Assembly (NCBI GenBank): GCA_944322285.1
Contig: CALUOR010000025.1
Span: 1-48,389 of the forward strand
Source of the DNA: an uncultured Bacteroides sp.
GTDB lineage: Bacteria; Bacteroidota; Bacteroidia; Bacteroidales; Bacteroidaceae
Length of the DNA stretch: 48,389 bases
Direction: 5' to 3'
Part shown: piece by piece, positions 24,276-32,621 of the stretch
How positions within the stretch are numbered: the first letter of the stretch is position 1
Layout: each line of letters begins with the position of its first letter
The notes under the pieces: generated by a model
What the model was told of the DNA's origin: nothing
Databases searched by the model: none
Seen by the model: the letters and a program-made list of their open reading frames with translations, nothing else
Translations under genes and position numbers: made by a program

Positions 24276-26927
24276 ATGTTGAAAATCAGACATACCATAA
24301 TGCATCATCCAATTTTCTATATATTCGTATCCTTCATTTGTCTTATAGGCTATGTACAGCCTGCATTTGGGCAGACAAGTGAAGAAGAAAAACCGGTAGT
24401 GCTCTATTCGGCCACACCTAAAAAATATGAGATAGCGGACATTAAAGTTGTAGGCGCCGATAATTATGAAGACTATGTCATCATTAACCTTTCAGGCCTA
24501 AGCAAAGGGCAGACTATTACGATTCCGGGCGAGGAGATTACACAGGCGTGTAAACGCTATTGGCGGCATGGCTTGTTTTCAGATGTATCTATCACTTTGG
24601 ATAAAATAGAAAATGACAAAGCGTGGCTTACCATACACGTTGTGATGCGTCCTCGTGTGTCCGAGTTGAATTTTCATGGCGTGAAAAAATCTGAGCGGGA
24701 AGATTTGGAAGCAAAAATCGGTATGATTAAAGGAAACCAGATAACCCCCAATCAGATAGACCGTGCCAAGACCTTGATAGAGCGTTACTTTGACGACAAG
24801 GGCTTCAAGAACGCCGAAGTCATTATCAACCAGCGAGATGACAAGACCAAGGAAAATCAGGTCATTGTAGATATTGAGGTTGATAAGAAAGAAAAAGTGA
24901 AAGTTCATCAGATAACCATTGTAGGCAACAAGGCCATCAAGACCAAGAAGCTGAAACGTGTGATGAAGAAAACGAATGAGAAAGGCAAACTTATCAACTT
25001 ATTCCGCACCAAAAAGTTTGTGGAAGAGAATTATGAAGCCGACAAGCAACTCATCATCAACAAATATAATGAGCTGGGTTATCGTGACGCTATGATTGTG
25101 GTGGATAGCGTAACACCTTATGACGAAAAAACCGTGAATGTGTTCATGCAGATAGAGGAAGGACAGAAGTATTATTTGCGTAACATTACATGGGTAGGAA
25201 ACACGCTCTATCCTTCGGAACAACTCAATTATTTGCTCCGCATGAAGAAAGGTGACGTCTACAACCAAAAATTGTTGGAGGAACGTACTACAACCGATGA
25301 AGACGCTATCGGAAATCTTTATTACAATAATGGTTATCTGTTTTATAGCCTCGATCCTGTTGAAGTAAATATTGTAGGCGACTCCATTGATTTGGAAATG
25401 CGCATATTCGAAGGACGCCAGGCTACTATTAATAAGATTATAATTAGCGGTAATGATCGTGTGTATGAGAATGTGGTGCGCCGTGAGCTTCGTACCCGTC
25501 CGGGCGACCTCTTCAGCCGTGAACAACTGATGCGTTCACTCCGTGAAATCCAACAGATGGGGCACTTCGACCCCGAGCAGCTCCAGCCGGACATCAAACC
25601 TCGTCCCGAAGACGGAACAGTAGATATAGGCTATCCATTGGTATCTAAGGCAAACGACCAGGTGGAATTCTCTGCCGGTTGGGGGCAGACGGGTATCATT
25701 GGTAAGTTGAGTCTGAAGTTTACCAATTTCTCTTTGGCAAACCTTTTGCATCCGGGCGAGAATTATCGTGGCATTCTTCCGCAAGGAGACGGGCAGACTT
25801 TAACCGTCAGTGCTCAGACAAATGCCCGCTATTACCAGCAATATAGCCTTTCATTCTACGACCCTTGGTTTGGAGGAAAACGTCCGAACGCTTTCTCTGT
25901 ATCGGCATTCTATTCCCGTCAAACCGATATCAGTAGCCAATACTATAACGATGCCTTCTACAACAACTATTATAATAGTTTCTATAGCGGCATGTACGGA
26001 TATGGCCTTTATAATTATGGTAACTATATTAACTATGAGAACTATTACGACCCCGACAAATCAGTGCAGATGTATGGTGTTGCACTCATGTTCGGTAAAC
26101 GTCTGAAATGGCCAGATGACTATTTCCAGATCAGTGCCGAGCTTTCTTACCAGCGATATGTGTTGAGTGACTGGCAATACTTCCCCGTTACCAATGGTAA
26201 GTGTAATGACTTGAGCATTAACTTGACGTTGGCTCGTAGCTCTATAGACAATCCTATCTATCCGCGTACAGGTTCGGAGTTTTCGCTCTCCGTACAGTTC
26301 ACTCCTCCTTATTCTGCGTTTGATGGAGTTGATTATAGTAAATATAACCTGAATAATCAGGATGATATCAATCGGATGCACAAGTGGGTAGAATATCATA
26401 AATGGAAATTCAAATCGAAAGTCTATATCCCATTGATGGATCCTTACACAGTAAAACGCACACCGGTGTTGATGGGACGCGTGGAGTTTGGCTTGCTGGG
26501 ACATTATAATAAGTATAAAAAGTCGCCTTTCGGCACCTTCGAAGTGGGTGGTGACGGTATGACCGGATATTCTTATTATGCTACGGAAACCATCGCTCTC
26601 CGTGGATATGAGAATGGCTCTCTTGCTTCATATGGAAACGAAGGTTATGCCTATACGCGCTTAGGACTTGAGCTGCGTTATCCGCTGATGCTTGAGACAA
26701 GCACTAGCATTTATGCCCTTACTTTTGTTGAGGCCGGTAACGCATGGCAGGAAGTAGGCGATTTCAACCCGTTCGATTTGAAACGTTCGGCCGGTGTGGG
26801 CGTTCGTATCTTCCTTCCTATGGTGGGTATGATGGGTATTGACTGGGCGTATGGTTTCGACAAGGTGCGCGGTTCTTCCCAATATGGCGGAAGCCAGTTC
26901 CACTTCATCTTGGGTCAAGAGTTCTAA
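24276..26927 (+). CDS. bamA: Outer-membrane protein assembly factor BamA
   Basis: 883 residues: signal peptide, periplasmic POTRA repeats (about residues 45-470, probably five) and a C-terminal 16-strand barrel ending in phenylalanine (HFILGQEF). It inserts beta-barrel proteins into the outer membrane. Signatures include VVRRELRTRPGDLFS in the last POTRA, MRGYENGS-like LRGYENGSLA in the barrel (the conserved VRGF/LRGY loop 6 motif), and FGLGHYN-like barrel strands. Residues about 553-593 are an unusual Y/N/G-rich stretch, presumably an extracellular loop. Two nearby starts (24276 and 24300) are possible. Two Skp/OmpH genes follow. Confidence 0.95.
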   Translation: MLKIRHTIMHHPIFYIFVSFICLIGYVQPAFGQTSEEEKPVVLYSATPKKYEIADIKVVGADNYEDYVIINLSGLSKGQTITIPGEEITQACKRYWRHGLFSDVSITLDKIENDKAWLTIHVVMRPRVSELNFHGVKKSEREDLEAKIGMIKGNQITPNQIDRAKTLIERYFDDKGFKNAEVIINQRDDKTKENQVIVDIEVDKKEKVKVHQITIVGNKAIKTKKLKRVMKKTNEKGKLINLFRTKKFVEENYEADKQLIINKYNELGYRDAMIVVDSVTPYDEKTVNVFMQIEEGQKYYLRNITWVGNTLYPSEQLNYLLRMKKGDVYNQKLLEERTTTDEDAIGNLYYNNGYLFYSLDPVEVNIVGDSIDLEMRIFEGRQATINKIIISGNDRVYENVVRRELRTRPGDLFSREQLMRSLREIQQMGHFDPEQLQPDIKPRPEDGTVDIGYPLVSKANDQVEFSAGWGQTGIIGKLSLKFTNFSLANLLHPGENYRGILPQGDGQTLTVSAQTNARYYQQYSLSFYDPWFGGKRPNAFSVSAFYSRQTDISSQYYNDAFYNNYYNSFYSGMYGYGLYNYGNYINYENYYDPDKSVQMYGVALMFGKRLKWPDDYFQISAELSYQRYVLSDWQYFPVTNGKCNDLSINLTLARSSIDNPIYPRTGSEFSLSVQFTPPYSAFDGVDYSKYNLNNQDDINRMHKWVEYHKWKFKSKVYIPLMDPYTVKRTPVLMGRVEFGLLGHYNKYKKSPFGTFEVGGDGMTGYSYYATETIALRGYENGSLASYGNEGYAYTRLGLELRYPLMLETSTSIYALTFVEAGNAWQEVGDFNPFDLKRSAGVGVRIFLPMVGMMGIDWAYGFDKVRGSSQYGGSQFHFILGQEF

Positions 26928-26961
26928 CACATAATTGTTTCACTTAATAAAATAAAGCGCT

Positions 26962-27477
26962 ATGAGAAAGCCCTTTTTACTAATGCTTCTGTTATCTGTC
27001 ATGAGCCTAACGGCACATGCGCAGAAGTTCGCTCTTATTGATATGGAATACATTTTGAAGAATATTCCTGCTTACGAGTCGGCCAACCAGCAAATGGAGC
27101 AAGCATCCAAACAATGGCAGGCTGAAGTGGAAAAACTGGCTGAGGAAGCTAAAGCGATGTACGAAGACTATCAGTCTACTGCCCAGAAACTCACCGCAGA
27201 GCAACGTACGCAAAAAGAAGATGCTATCGTGACGAAGGAAAAAGAAGTGGCAGACCTGCGGCGAAAATATTTCGGACCGGAAGGAGAAATGGCTAAAATG
27301 CAAGCCCGCCTGATGGGGCCTATTCAAGATGATATCTACGATGCCGTGAAAGTCATCGCCACCGAGCAAGGTTATGCCGTTGTGACCGACCGGGCATCTG
27401 CTACAAGTATTATTTTTGCCTCGCCTAGCATTGACATAAGCAATGAAGTTCTCGCAAGGTTAGGATATTCCAATTAA
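26962..27477 (+). CDS. OmpH/Skp-family periplasmic chaperone (first copy)
   Basis: 171 residues with a signal peptide ending AHAQ. The mature protein begins KFALIDMEYILKNIPAYE, typical of OmpH, followed by a long charged helical region (about 45-115) that forms the Skp-like tentacles, and a C-terminal beta-part (GYAVVTDRASATSIIFASP). It is predicted to hold unfolded outer-membrane proteins on the way to BamA, encoded directly upstream. A second OmpH gene follows after 53 bp. Confidence 0.92.
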   Translation: MRKPFLLMLLLSVMSLTAHAQKFALIDMEYILKNIPAYESANQQMEQASKQWQAEVEKLAEEAKAMYEDYQSTAQKLTAEQRTQKEDAIVTKEKEVADLRRKYFGPEGEMAKMQARLMGPIQDDIYDAVKVIATEQGYAVVTDRASATSIIFASPSIDISNEVLARLGYSN

Positions 27478-27530
27478 AAACCTTACATTTGCGCTCTATA
27501 GAAGAAAACAATTAATTAAAAATCAATATT

Positions 27531-28037
27531 ATGCTAAAAAAATTCGCACTACTCGTAGTTTTGTTCATTCTCCCGTTGGGAGTAATGGCGCAATCCAAGT
27601 TCGCCCACATGAACTCACAAGATGTTATCACCGTTATGCCTGAGTTCACCAAGGCACAAGCCGATTTGGAAGCTCTCTCCAAACAGTACACTGAAGAAAT
27701 GCAACGTTCAGAGCAAGAATTCAATCGTAAGTATCAGGAGCTGATTCAACAACAGGATTCTCTGCCCAGGAACATCTTGGAAAGACGTCAGAAAGAAGTG
27801 CAAGACATGGCTCAACGTCAGCAACAATTCCAGCAAGAAGCTTATCAGGCAATGGAAAAAGCTCAGCAGGAAGCCATGGTGCCCATTTACAATAAGCTGA
27901 ACGAGGCAGTTCAGGCTGTGGGCAAGGCTGAAGGCGTAGTTTACATCTTTGATGTCGCACGTACTCCGGTAGCATACATCGGTGCTGAAAGTATTGATGT
28001 GACCGCCAAAGTAAAAGCTCAGCTCGGCATTAAATAA
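27531..28037 (+). CDS. OmpH/Skp-family periplasmic chaperone (second copy)
   Basis: 168 residues, signal peptide ending GVMAQ. SKFAHMNSQDVITVMPEF replaces the usual start strand, a Q/E-rich coiled region spans about residues 45-125, and the tail GVVYIFDVARTPVAYIG closes the Skp fold. It is a diverged paralogue of the preceding gene; two OmpH copies after bamA are usual in Bacteroides. A strong terminator follows, ending the uppS-bamA-ompH-ompH unit. Confidence 0.92.
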   Translation: MLKKFALLVVLFILPLGVMAQSKFAHMNSQDVITVMPEFTKAQADLEALSKQYTEEMQRSEQEFNRKYQELIQQQDSLPRNILERRQKEVQDMAQRQQQFQQEAYQAMEKAQQEAMVPIYNKLNEAVQAVGKAEGVVYIFDVARTPVAYIGAESIDVTAKVKAQLGIK

Positions 28038-28063
28038 CAGAACAATCTACCTTTCATAAAAGG

Positions 28064-28128
28064 CACGGATTACACGGAGCGCGGATTTGTGGTACACCAT
28101 CCGTGAAGTGCGTGTAATCCGTGTCTTT
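28064..28128 (+). terminator. Long-stem terminator after the ompH pair
   Basis: CACGGATTACACG (28064-28076) pairs perfectly with 28111-28123, and an inner GGAT/ATCC hairpin lies at 28083-28102. It is followed by TCTTTTT. The outer stem is 13 bp. Confidence 0.85.
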
Positions 28129-28145
28129 TTATAGCCATTCCGCAC

Positions 28146-28991
28146 ATGTCTCTTGCATTACCTGCACATCCTGGCCCTATTGGTGTATTCGATTCCGGTT
28201 ATGGAGGTTTAACCATCCTCAGCGAAATTCGGAAACTCCTCCCTGAATATGACTATATCTATTTAGGAGACAATGCCCGTACACCTTATGGGACTCGTTC
28301 GTTCGATATTGTTTATGAGTTTACCTTGCAAGCTGTTCATCGTCTTTTTGAGTTGGGATGTCATTTAGTTATCCTGGCATGTAATACGGCTTCAGCTAAA
28401 GCATTGAGGAGTATCCAGATGCGGGACCTTCCGATGCTTGACCCGGGAAGGCGTGTGCTAGGTGTTATCCGTCCTACCGTAGAGTATATCGGACATCTTA
28501 CTCAAAGTCGCCACATCGGTGTATTGGGAACAGTCGGTACTATCAAGTCTGAATCTTATGTTTTAGAGGTCCGTAAACTTTTCCCCGATATTCAAGTTGT
28601 TGGTCAGGCTTGTCCCATGTGGGTGCCTTTGGTAGAGTATAACGAAGCGCATAGTGAGGGCGCTGATTATTTTGTACGGAAGTATATTGACGCATTGTTA
28701 AAGCAGGACAGTCGTATAGATACAGTCATCTTGGGATGTACTCATTATCCTCTTTTGTTACCTAAAATAAAGAAATACATGCCCGCAGATATTACCATTG
28801 TATCCCAAGGAGAACTGGTGGCTGAAAGTTTGAGAGATTATCTGTTACGTCATCCGGAAATGGATGTTTTCTGTACCCGTACGGCCCATTGCACATATTA
28901 TACGACCGAATCTGAAGAAAAATTTGCGGAATCCGCCTCTATATTCCTCAATAAAAGTATCGAAGTACATCACCTAGACTTGAATGAATAA
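28146..28991 (+). CDS. murI: Glutamate racemase
   Basis: A 281-residue cytosolic enzyme making D-glutamate for peptidoglycan stem peptides. Catalytic cysteines are C79 in LACNTASA and C198 in LGCTHYP; the N-terminal GVFDSGYGGLTIL (D16, S17) and the YLGDNARTPYG segment are intact. The length is normal. The start at 28146 follows the preceding terminator by 17 bp, so it needs its own promoter or readthrough; I do not see a clear TAnnTTTG in that gap. Confidence 0.96.
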   Translation: MSLALPAHPGPIGVFDSGYGGLTILSEIRKLLPEYDYIYLGDNARTPYGTRSFDIVYEFTLQAVHRLFELGCHLVILACNTASAKALRSIQMRDLPMLDPGRRVLGVIRPTVEYIGHLTQSRHIGVLGTVGTIKSESYVLEVRKLFPDIQVVGQACPMWVPLVEYNEAHSEGADYFVRKYIDALLKQDSRIDTVILGCTHYPLLLPKIKKYMPADITIVSQGELVAESLRDYLLRHPEMDVFCTRTAHCTYYTTESEEKFAESASIFLNKSIEVHHLDLNE

Positions 28992-29050
28992 AGGTGGAAA
29001 TTTCGCACAAAAAATGCACGTAAGTCTGGCTAACTATGGAAAGGATTGCC

Positions 29051-29058
29051 TATTTTTG
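29051..29058 (+). promoter_or_regulatory. -7 element before the SpmAB-like gene
   Basis: TATTTTTG (TAnnTTTG), about 82 bp before ATG 29141, giving a leader of roughly 75 nt. Confidence 0.55.
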
Positions 29059-29140
29059 CCAATGCATAATATGAAAAGAAATAACTAAGACCGCCTTTCT
29101 GAACATATGGAGGCTGGCGAATGAAGAAAAGTATTAAAAT

Positions 29141-30373
29141 ATGGTACTAAATTACATCTGGATAGCCTTTTTCGTCATCGCTTTCGTCATGGCTTTAGGG
29201 CGTTTGCTCTTTCTGGGCGATACGGAGATTTTTACTTCGCTGGTAAATGCCACGTTTGATTCATCAAAGAACGCATTCGAGATTTCTTTAGGTCTGACCG
29301 GCATCCTTGCCTTGTGGTTGGGAGTGATGAAGATTGGCGAGCAAAGTGGTATGATTAACGCCTTGTCCCGCTGGCTCAGCCCGGTGTTTTGTCGGCTCTT
29401 CCCCGACATTCCCAAAGGACATCCCGCTATGGGAAGCATTTTCATGAACTTCTCCGCCAATATGTTGGGACTGGATAATGCAGCTACGCCTATGGGGTTG
29501 AAGGCTATGAAGGAACTTCAGGAACTGAATCCGCATAAGGATACGGCCACCAACCCTATGATCATGTTTCTCGTCATCAATACTTCCGGATTGATACTTA
29601 TCCCGGTTAGTATTATGGTATATCGGGCACAGATGGGGGCCGCCCAACCCACGGATATTTTTATTCCTACTTTGCTTACTACTACCGTATCTACTTTCGT
29701 AGGCATTGTGGCGGTCAGTCTTAGTCAACGCATTAACCTTATCTGCAGACCTATATTAATACTGGTAGGCTGTATCGCCTTTTTTTTCACTTGCCTGATT
29801 TATATGTCTGTACGCCTCGGGCGTGACCAAATGGGAACTTATTCTACCTTGACGGCCAACATCATCCTGTTCAGCATCATTCTGCTCTTCATCCTTTGGG
29901 GCGTGTGGAAGCGGACGAATGTTTACGATGCCTTCATCGAAGGTGCCAAAGAAGGATTTGTCACCGCCGTGCGCATCATTCCCTATTTAGTGGCGTTTCT
30001 TGTTGGTATTGCGGTTTTTCGTGCTTCGGGAGCCATGGATTTGTTGGTGCAAGCCATTGGCTGGGTGGTAGGTCTGTGCGGTGTAGACACCAGTTTTGTG
30101 GGTGCTTTGCCAACGGCTCTTATGAAGTCATTGAGCGGAAGTGGGGCCAACGGACTGATGATAGACGCCATGAAAGAATATGGAGCCGATTCATTTGTAG
30201 GCCGCATGAGTTGTGTGGTACGCGGTGCCTCGGATACCACGTTTTATATTTTGGCCGTATACTTCGGAAGCGTAGGCATCACCCGCACACGCAATGCTGT
30301 GACCTGCGGCCTTATAGCCGATTTTTCCGGCATTGTGGCAGGTATCCTTATCAGTTATCTGTTTTTCTATTAA
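29141..30373 (+). CDS. Fused SpmA/SpmB-like nucleoside-recognition (Gate) membrane protein
   Basis: 410 residues with about ten membrane helices. The first half matches spore maturation protein A (IWIAFFVIAFVMALGRL start, LWLGVMKIGEQSGMI, NMLGLDNAATPMGLKAM) and the second half SpmB (YDAFIEGAKEGFVTAVRIIPYL, LPTALMKSLSGSGANGLM, SDTTFYILAVYFGSVGI). Both halves contain the Gate/nucleoside-recognition core. Bacteroides does not sporulate, so a solute transport role is likely, but the substrate is not known from sequence. ybeY follows after 36 bp with no terminator seen. Confidence 0.88.
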   Translation: MVLNYIWIAFFVIAFVMALGRLLFLGDTEIFTSLVNATFDSSKNAFEISLGLTGILALWLGVMKIGEQSGMINALSRWLSPVFCRLFPDIPKGHPAMGSIFMNFSANMLGLDNAATPMGLKAMKELQELNPHKDTATNPMIMFLVINTSGLILIPVSIMVYRAQMGAAQPTDIFIPTLLTTTVSTFVGIVAVSLSQRINLICRPILILVGCIAFFFTCLIYMSVRLGRDQMGTYSTLTANIILFSIILLFILWGVWKRTNVYDAFIEGAKEGFVTAVRIIPYLVAFLVGIAVFRASGAMDLLVQAIGWVVGLCGVDTSFVGALPTALMKSLSGSGANGLMIDAMKEYGADSFVGRMSCVVRGASDTTFYILAVYFGSVGITRTRNAVTCGLIADFSGIVAGILISYLFFY

Positions 30374-30409
30374 ATAAAGAATCGAAAACTAATTTATACT
30401 TATTATCTC

Positions 30410-30838
30410 ATGATTACTTATCAGAACGAAGACATTGAGATGCCCTCTATTAAGAAGCGGGAAACCACAGAATGGATTAAGGCCGTAGCTACCACATACG
30501 GCAAAAAAATTGGCGAAATCGCTTATATTTTCTGTTCGGACGAGAAAATACTGGAGGTAAACCGCCAATATCTAGGTCATGATTACTACACGGACATCAT
30601 CACCTTTGATTATTGCGAAGGCAACCGCCTGAGCGGTGACCTCTTCATCAGCCTGGATACTGTACGTACTAACGCCGACCAGTTTGCCGGAGGCGATTAT
30701 AATCGTGAACTACATCGGGTTATCATTCATGGCATCCTGCACCTATGCGGCATTAATGACAAAGGACCGGGCGAACGGGAGATTATGGAGGAAGCGGAGA
30801 ATAAGGCACTGGAATTATTGGGGAATGATACGCTATAG
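30410..30838 (+). CDS. ybeY: Endoribonuclease YbeY, rRNA maturation factor
   Basis: A 142-residue UPF0054-family metal-dependent RNase for 16S rRNA 3'-end processing and ribosome quality control. The core reads HGILHLCGINDK: H107 and H111 are kept, but the usual third histidine of HGxLHLxGYDH is lysine here (K118). I believe this is common in Bacteroidetes orthologues, so it need not mean loss of activity. Upstream segments YLGHDYYTDIITFDY and SGDLFISLDTV are typical. It is the last recognised core gene before the accessory region. Confidence 0.93.
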   Translation: MITYQNEDIEMPSIKKRETTEWIKAVATTYGKKIGEIAYIFCSDEKILEVNRQYLGHDYYTDIITFDYCEGNRLSGDLFISLDTVRTNADQFAGGDYNRELHRVIIHGILHLCGINDKGPGEREIMEEAENKALELLGNDTL

Positions 30839-30865
30839 GAAGTATAGGTTACTTACCCAAGTATT

Positions 30866-30903
30866 ATTGGATAATTGCTCAAGTATCCAATGATATTTTG
30901 TCG
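30866..30903 (+). terminator. Probable terminator after ybeY
   Basis: ATTGGATA (30866-30873) pairs with TATCCAAT (30884-30891), with a 10-nt loop and then GATATTTTGTCGTTT. The stem is AT-rich and the T-run interrupted, so strength is uncertain. Confidence 0.5.
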
Positions 30904-30982
30904 TTTATCCTTGCTTACTTATTTTGCGTCCAAATATAGTTTGAAGAGAGGTTCGGGATGACATTATAATTGTACTATATAT

Positions 30983-31543
30983 CTAACAAAGATGTTGCGC
31001 AAGCGAAAGAGCGAGCTCGCACAACTTCTCTCCATCGAGTTTCAAGTCCCTGTTGCGATGGGACAGATACTCCTGCAAGTACCGTGACAAATCTCTACCC
31101 GCTTTATGGTAAAGTGTCAGTTCCTGGCAGGAGCACCCTTTCTCCTCCAATCGTTTCAAAAGCTCGGCAATTCCCGCTTCTATGGATTCAGAGTTGAGCG
31201 CAGATAAGATCTTGCATTTTCTTCGTAAAGCAGCTTCTTCCTCTTCATCTTCCGCTCGCTCATAAAATGTTGGCTCATACCGCCCTATCCGAATAATAAC
31301 TTTTAGCGGATAAGGATTGACATATATTTGGAATGTATCCATTAATTCACCTTGCAACGAATACACTTTATATTTACCATTGACTTTACACAAAAGCAGA
31401 TTCTCTTTGTATCCTACCACCTCGCCTATTTGTTCTGATGAAAGAGCAGTCTCTTTCCCTTTCTCATCGCAGATGTGATATTCTATCTTATAACTGCCTG
31501 AAGGCCCTTTCTTTTTCTTAATACTGATATGCTTTATCATCAT
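30983..31543 (-). CDS. Orphan 186-aa protein, second gene of the W-repeat operon
   Basis: 186 residues, not recognised. It starts with a basic stretch (KHISIKKKKG), has a beta-rich N-terminal half with two short strand-turn repeats (GYKENLLLCKVNGKYKVYSLQGEL), a very acidic patch (ERAEDEEEEAA, about residues 96-106) and a helical C-terminus. No signal peptide or membrane segment, so cytosolic. It follows the W-repeat gene by 3 bp, so the two are surely co-transcribed and likely translationally coupled. It may form a two-component unit with that protein; function unknown. Confidence 0.7.
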   Translation of the reverse strand: MMIKHISIKKKKGPSGSYKIEYHICDEKGKETALSSEQIGEVVGYKENLLLCKVNGKYKVYSLQGELMDTFQIYVNPYPLKVIIRIGRYEPTFYERAEDEEEEAALRRKCKILSALNSESIEAGIAELLKRLEEKGCSCQELTLYHKAGRDLSRYLQEYLSHRNRDLKLDGEKLCELALSLAQHLC

Positions 31544-31546
31544 TTA

Positions 31547-32062
31547 TCAAGAAAGAATCTGATTTTTCAAGTTATTCTTTTCCTCTTCCACCATCAGCAT
31601 CCATAAGCGGGAGCTTTGCAAAGCAGATGCTGGGATGTGGTCTTGATACTTATCAAAAAAGTCTATTCCATACAAATCCTCTCTGTAACCTTCAATAATC
31701 TCGCTCCAATCCCAATAATCAGCGAATTGTTCGAGGAGGGCATGCGTCAATTTCAAACTCGAATTGCCGGACAATTCATGCCAGTTCCAATAGTCTTTGA
31801 ATTTGTCCAAGTTTGCGGCCGAAAACACGTCTTCATTATCAGAACTTGAAAGTTCATCCCAATTTATCTTGTTCTTGAACTTTTCGAGCATAGAAGAAGT
31901 CCATACTATATGCCCATTACCGGAAATTTCTTTCCACGCCACCTTGTCTTTATACTTCTCCAGTAATTGTTCACTCCATGCGAAGCGTTCAGACAGCTTC
32001 GACCATGCCGCATCTTCCAATACCTTAGCCATGAATTCATTGCTTAATTTTGTTGTTGCCAT
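31547..32062 (-). CDS. Orphan protein built of W-x-E-L-S tandem repeats
   Basis: 171 residues from ATG 32062 (MATTKLSNEFM). Five degenerate units of 23-26 residues begin WSKLS, WKEIS, WDELS, WHELS and WSEII, and each ends in a segment like LLEKFKDYWN; a further half-unit precedes them. Periodic Trp/Leu suggests a helical-solenoid scaffold for protein or nucleic-acid binding. It is cytosolic: no signal peptide. The frame is open to 32092, but the added 10 residues overlap the promoter region. It is the first gene of a two-gene operon under the shared TTGGCACA promoter. I do not recognise a named family. Confidence 0.75.
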   Translation of the reverse strand: MATTKLSNEFMAKVLEDAAWSKLSERFAWSEQLLEKYKDKVAWKEISGNGHIVWTSSMLEKFKNKINWDELSSSDNEDVFSAANLDKFKDYWNWHELSGNSSLKLTHALLEQFADYWDWSEIIEGYREDLYGIDFFDKYQDHIPASALQSSRLWMLMVEEEKNNLKNQILS

Positions 32063-32089
32063 AATTTTGTTTTTTAAAGTTTGACGGCA

Positions 32090-32114
32090 CAAAGTTCAGA
32101 GGATGATGTGCCAA
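32090..32114 (-). promoter_or_regulatory. Shared TTGGCACA promoter module, W-repeat operon
   Basis: Minus strand: TTGGCACA (32114-32107), 12 nt, CTTTG (32094-32090). This is a -33-like TTTGG and a -7-like CTTTG with the spacing of a Bacteroidetes promoter. The same 25-bp layout recurs at 35264, 35340, 37553 and 45236. The start codon is 28 bp downstream. Confidence 0.65.
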
Positions 32115-32243
32115 ATTGGGGCACAAGATGATTTTTTATTTCATTTTAAGCATCAAAATGCTTGAACGTCTGAAATATCCTTATAAAAAAGTTGCGAAGA
32201 AAACAAAACGTCATCTCCGCAACTCTGATAAAAACGCTCACTC

Positions 32244-32444
32244 TTACTTCACTTCTTTAATATCAAAGCAAGTGAGGCTACACCCTCCCAGCAACTTAAT
32301 GCCATATTTCCGAACAAACGCCTCATCAATTTCCCGTATTACGGGCGGAGCGTTCGTCCCCGATTTTACTACTTCCACCCACATGCCGGGCACTACTTTT
32401 CCTGTCGCTTTCTTAGCTTCTACATGCCATAAATGTGTTACCAT
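32244..32444 (-). CDS. Small orphan protein, 66 aa
   Basis: MVTHLWHVEAKKATGKVVPG is the N-terminus, followed by a compact basic/beta-looking sequence ending CSLTCFDIKEVK. There is no signal peptide. It reads as a genuine small cytosolic protein: balanced composition, ATG start, and a location in an otherwise empty gap between two real genes. No family recognised. The flanking stretches 32115-32243 and 32445-32581 hold nothing else I can support. Confidence 0.55.
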   Translation of the reverse strand: MVTHLWHVEAKKATGKVVPGMWVEVVKSGTNAPPVIREIDEAFVRKYGIKLLGGCSLTCFDIKEVK

Positions 32445-32581
32445 AATGAATTTTATTTATTGGTTAATATTCGGCGACAAAGAAAATATAGAGGTGTGCA
32501 GAAATGAAGCAGAGGTTTAGGGAAAGAATGGGGTTAAGTTATTTTAACGCATACTACTTATGCAAATATAAAATAGAATCT

Positions 32582-32589
32582 TATATTTG
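32582..32589 (+). promoter_or_regulatory. -7 element before the first PD-(D/E)XK gene
   Basis: TATATTTG (TAnnTTTG), 32 bp before ATG 32622, in a very AT-rich leader. Confidence 0.55.
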
Positions 32590-32621
32590 TATATAATTAT
32601 AAATTTTAAAAATTTTATACT

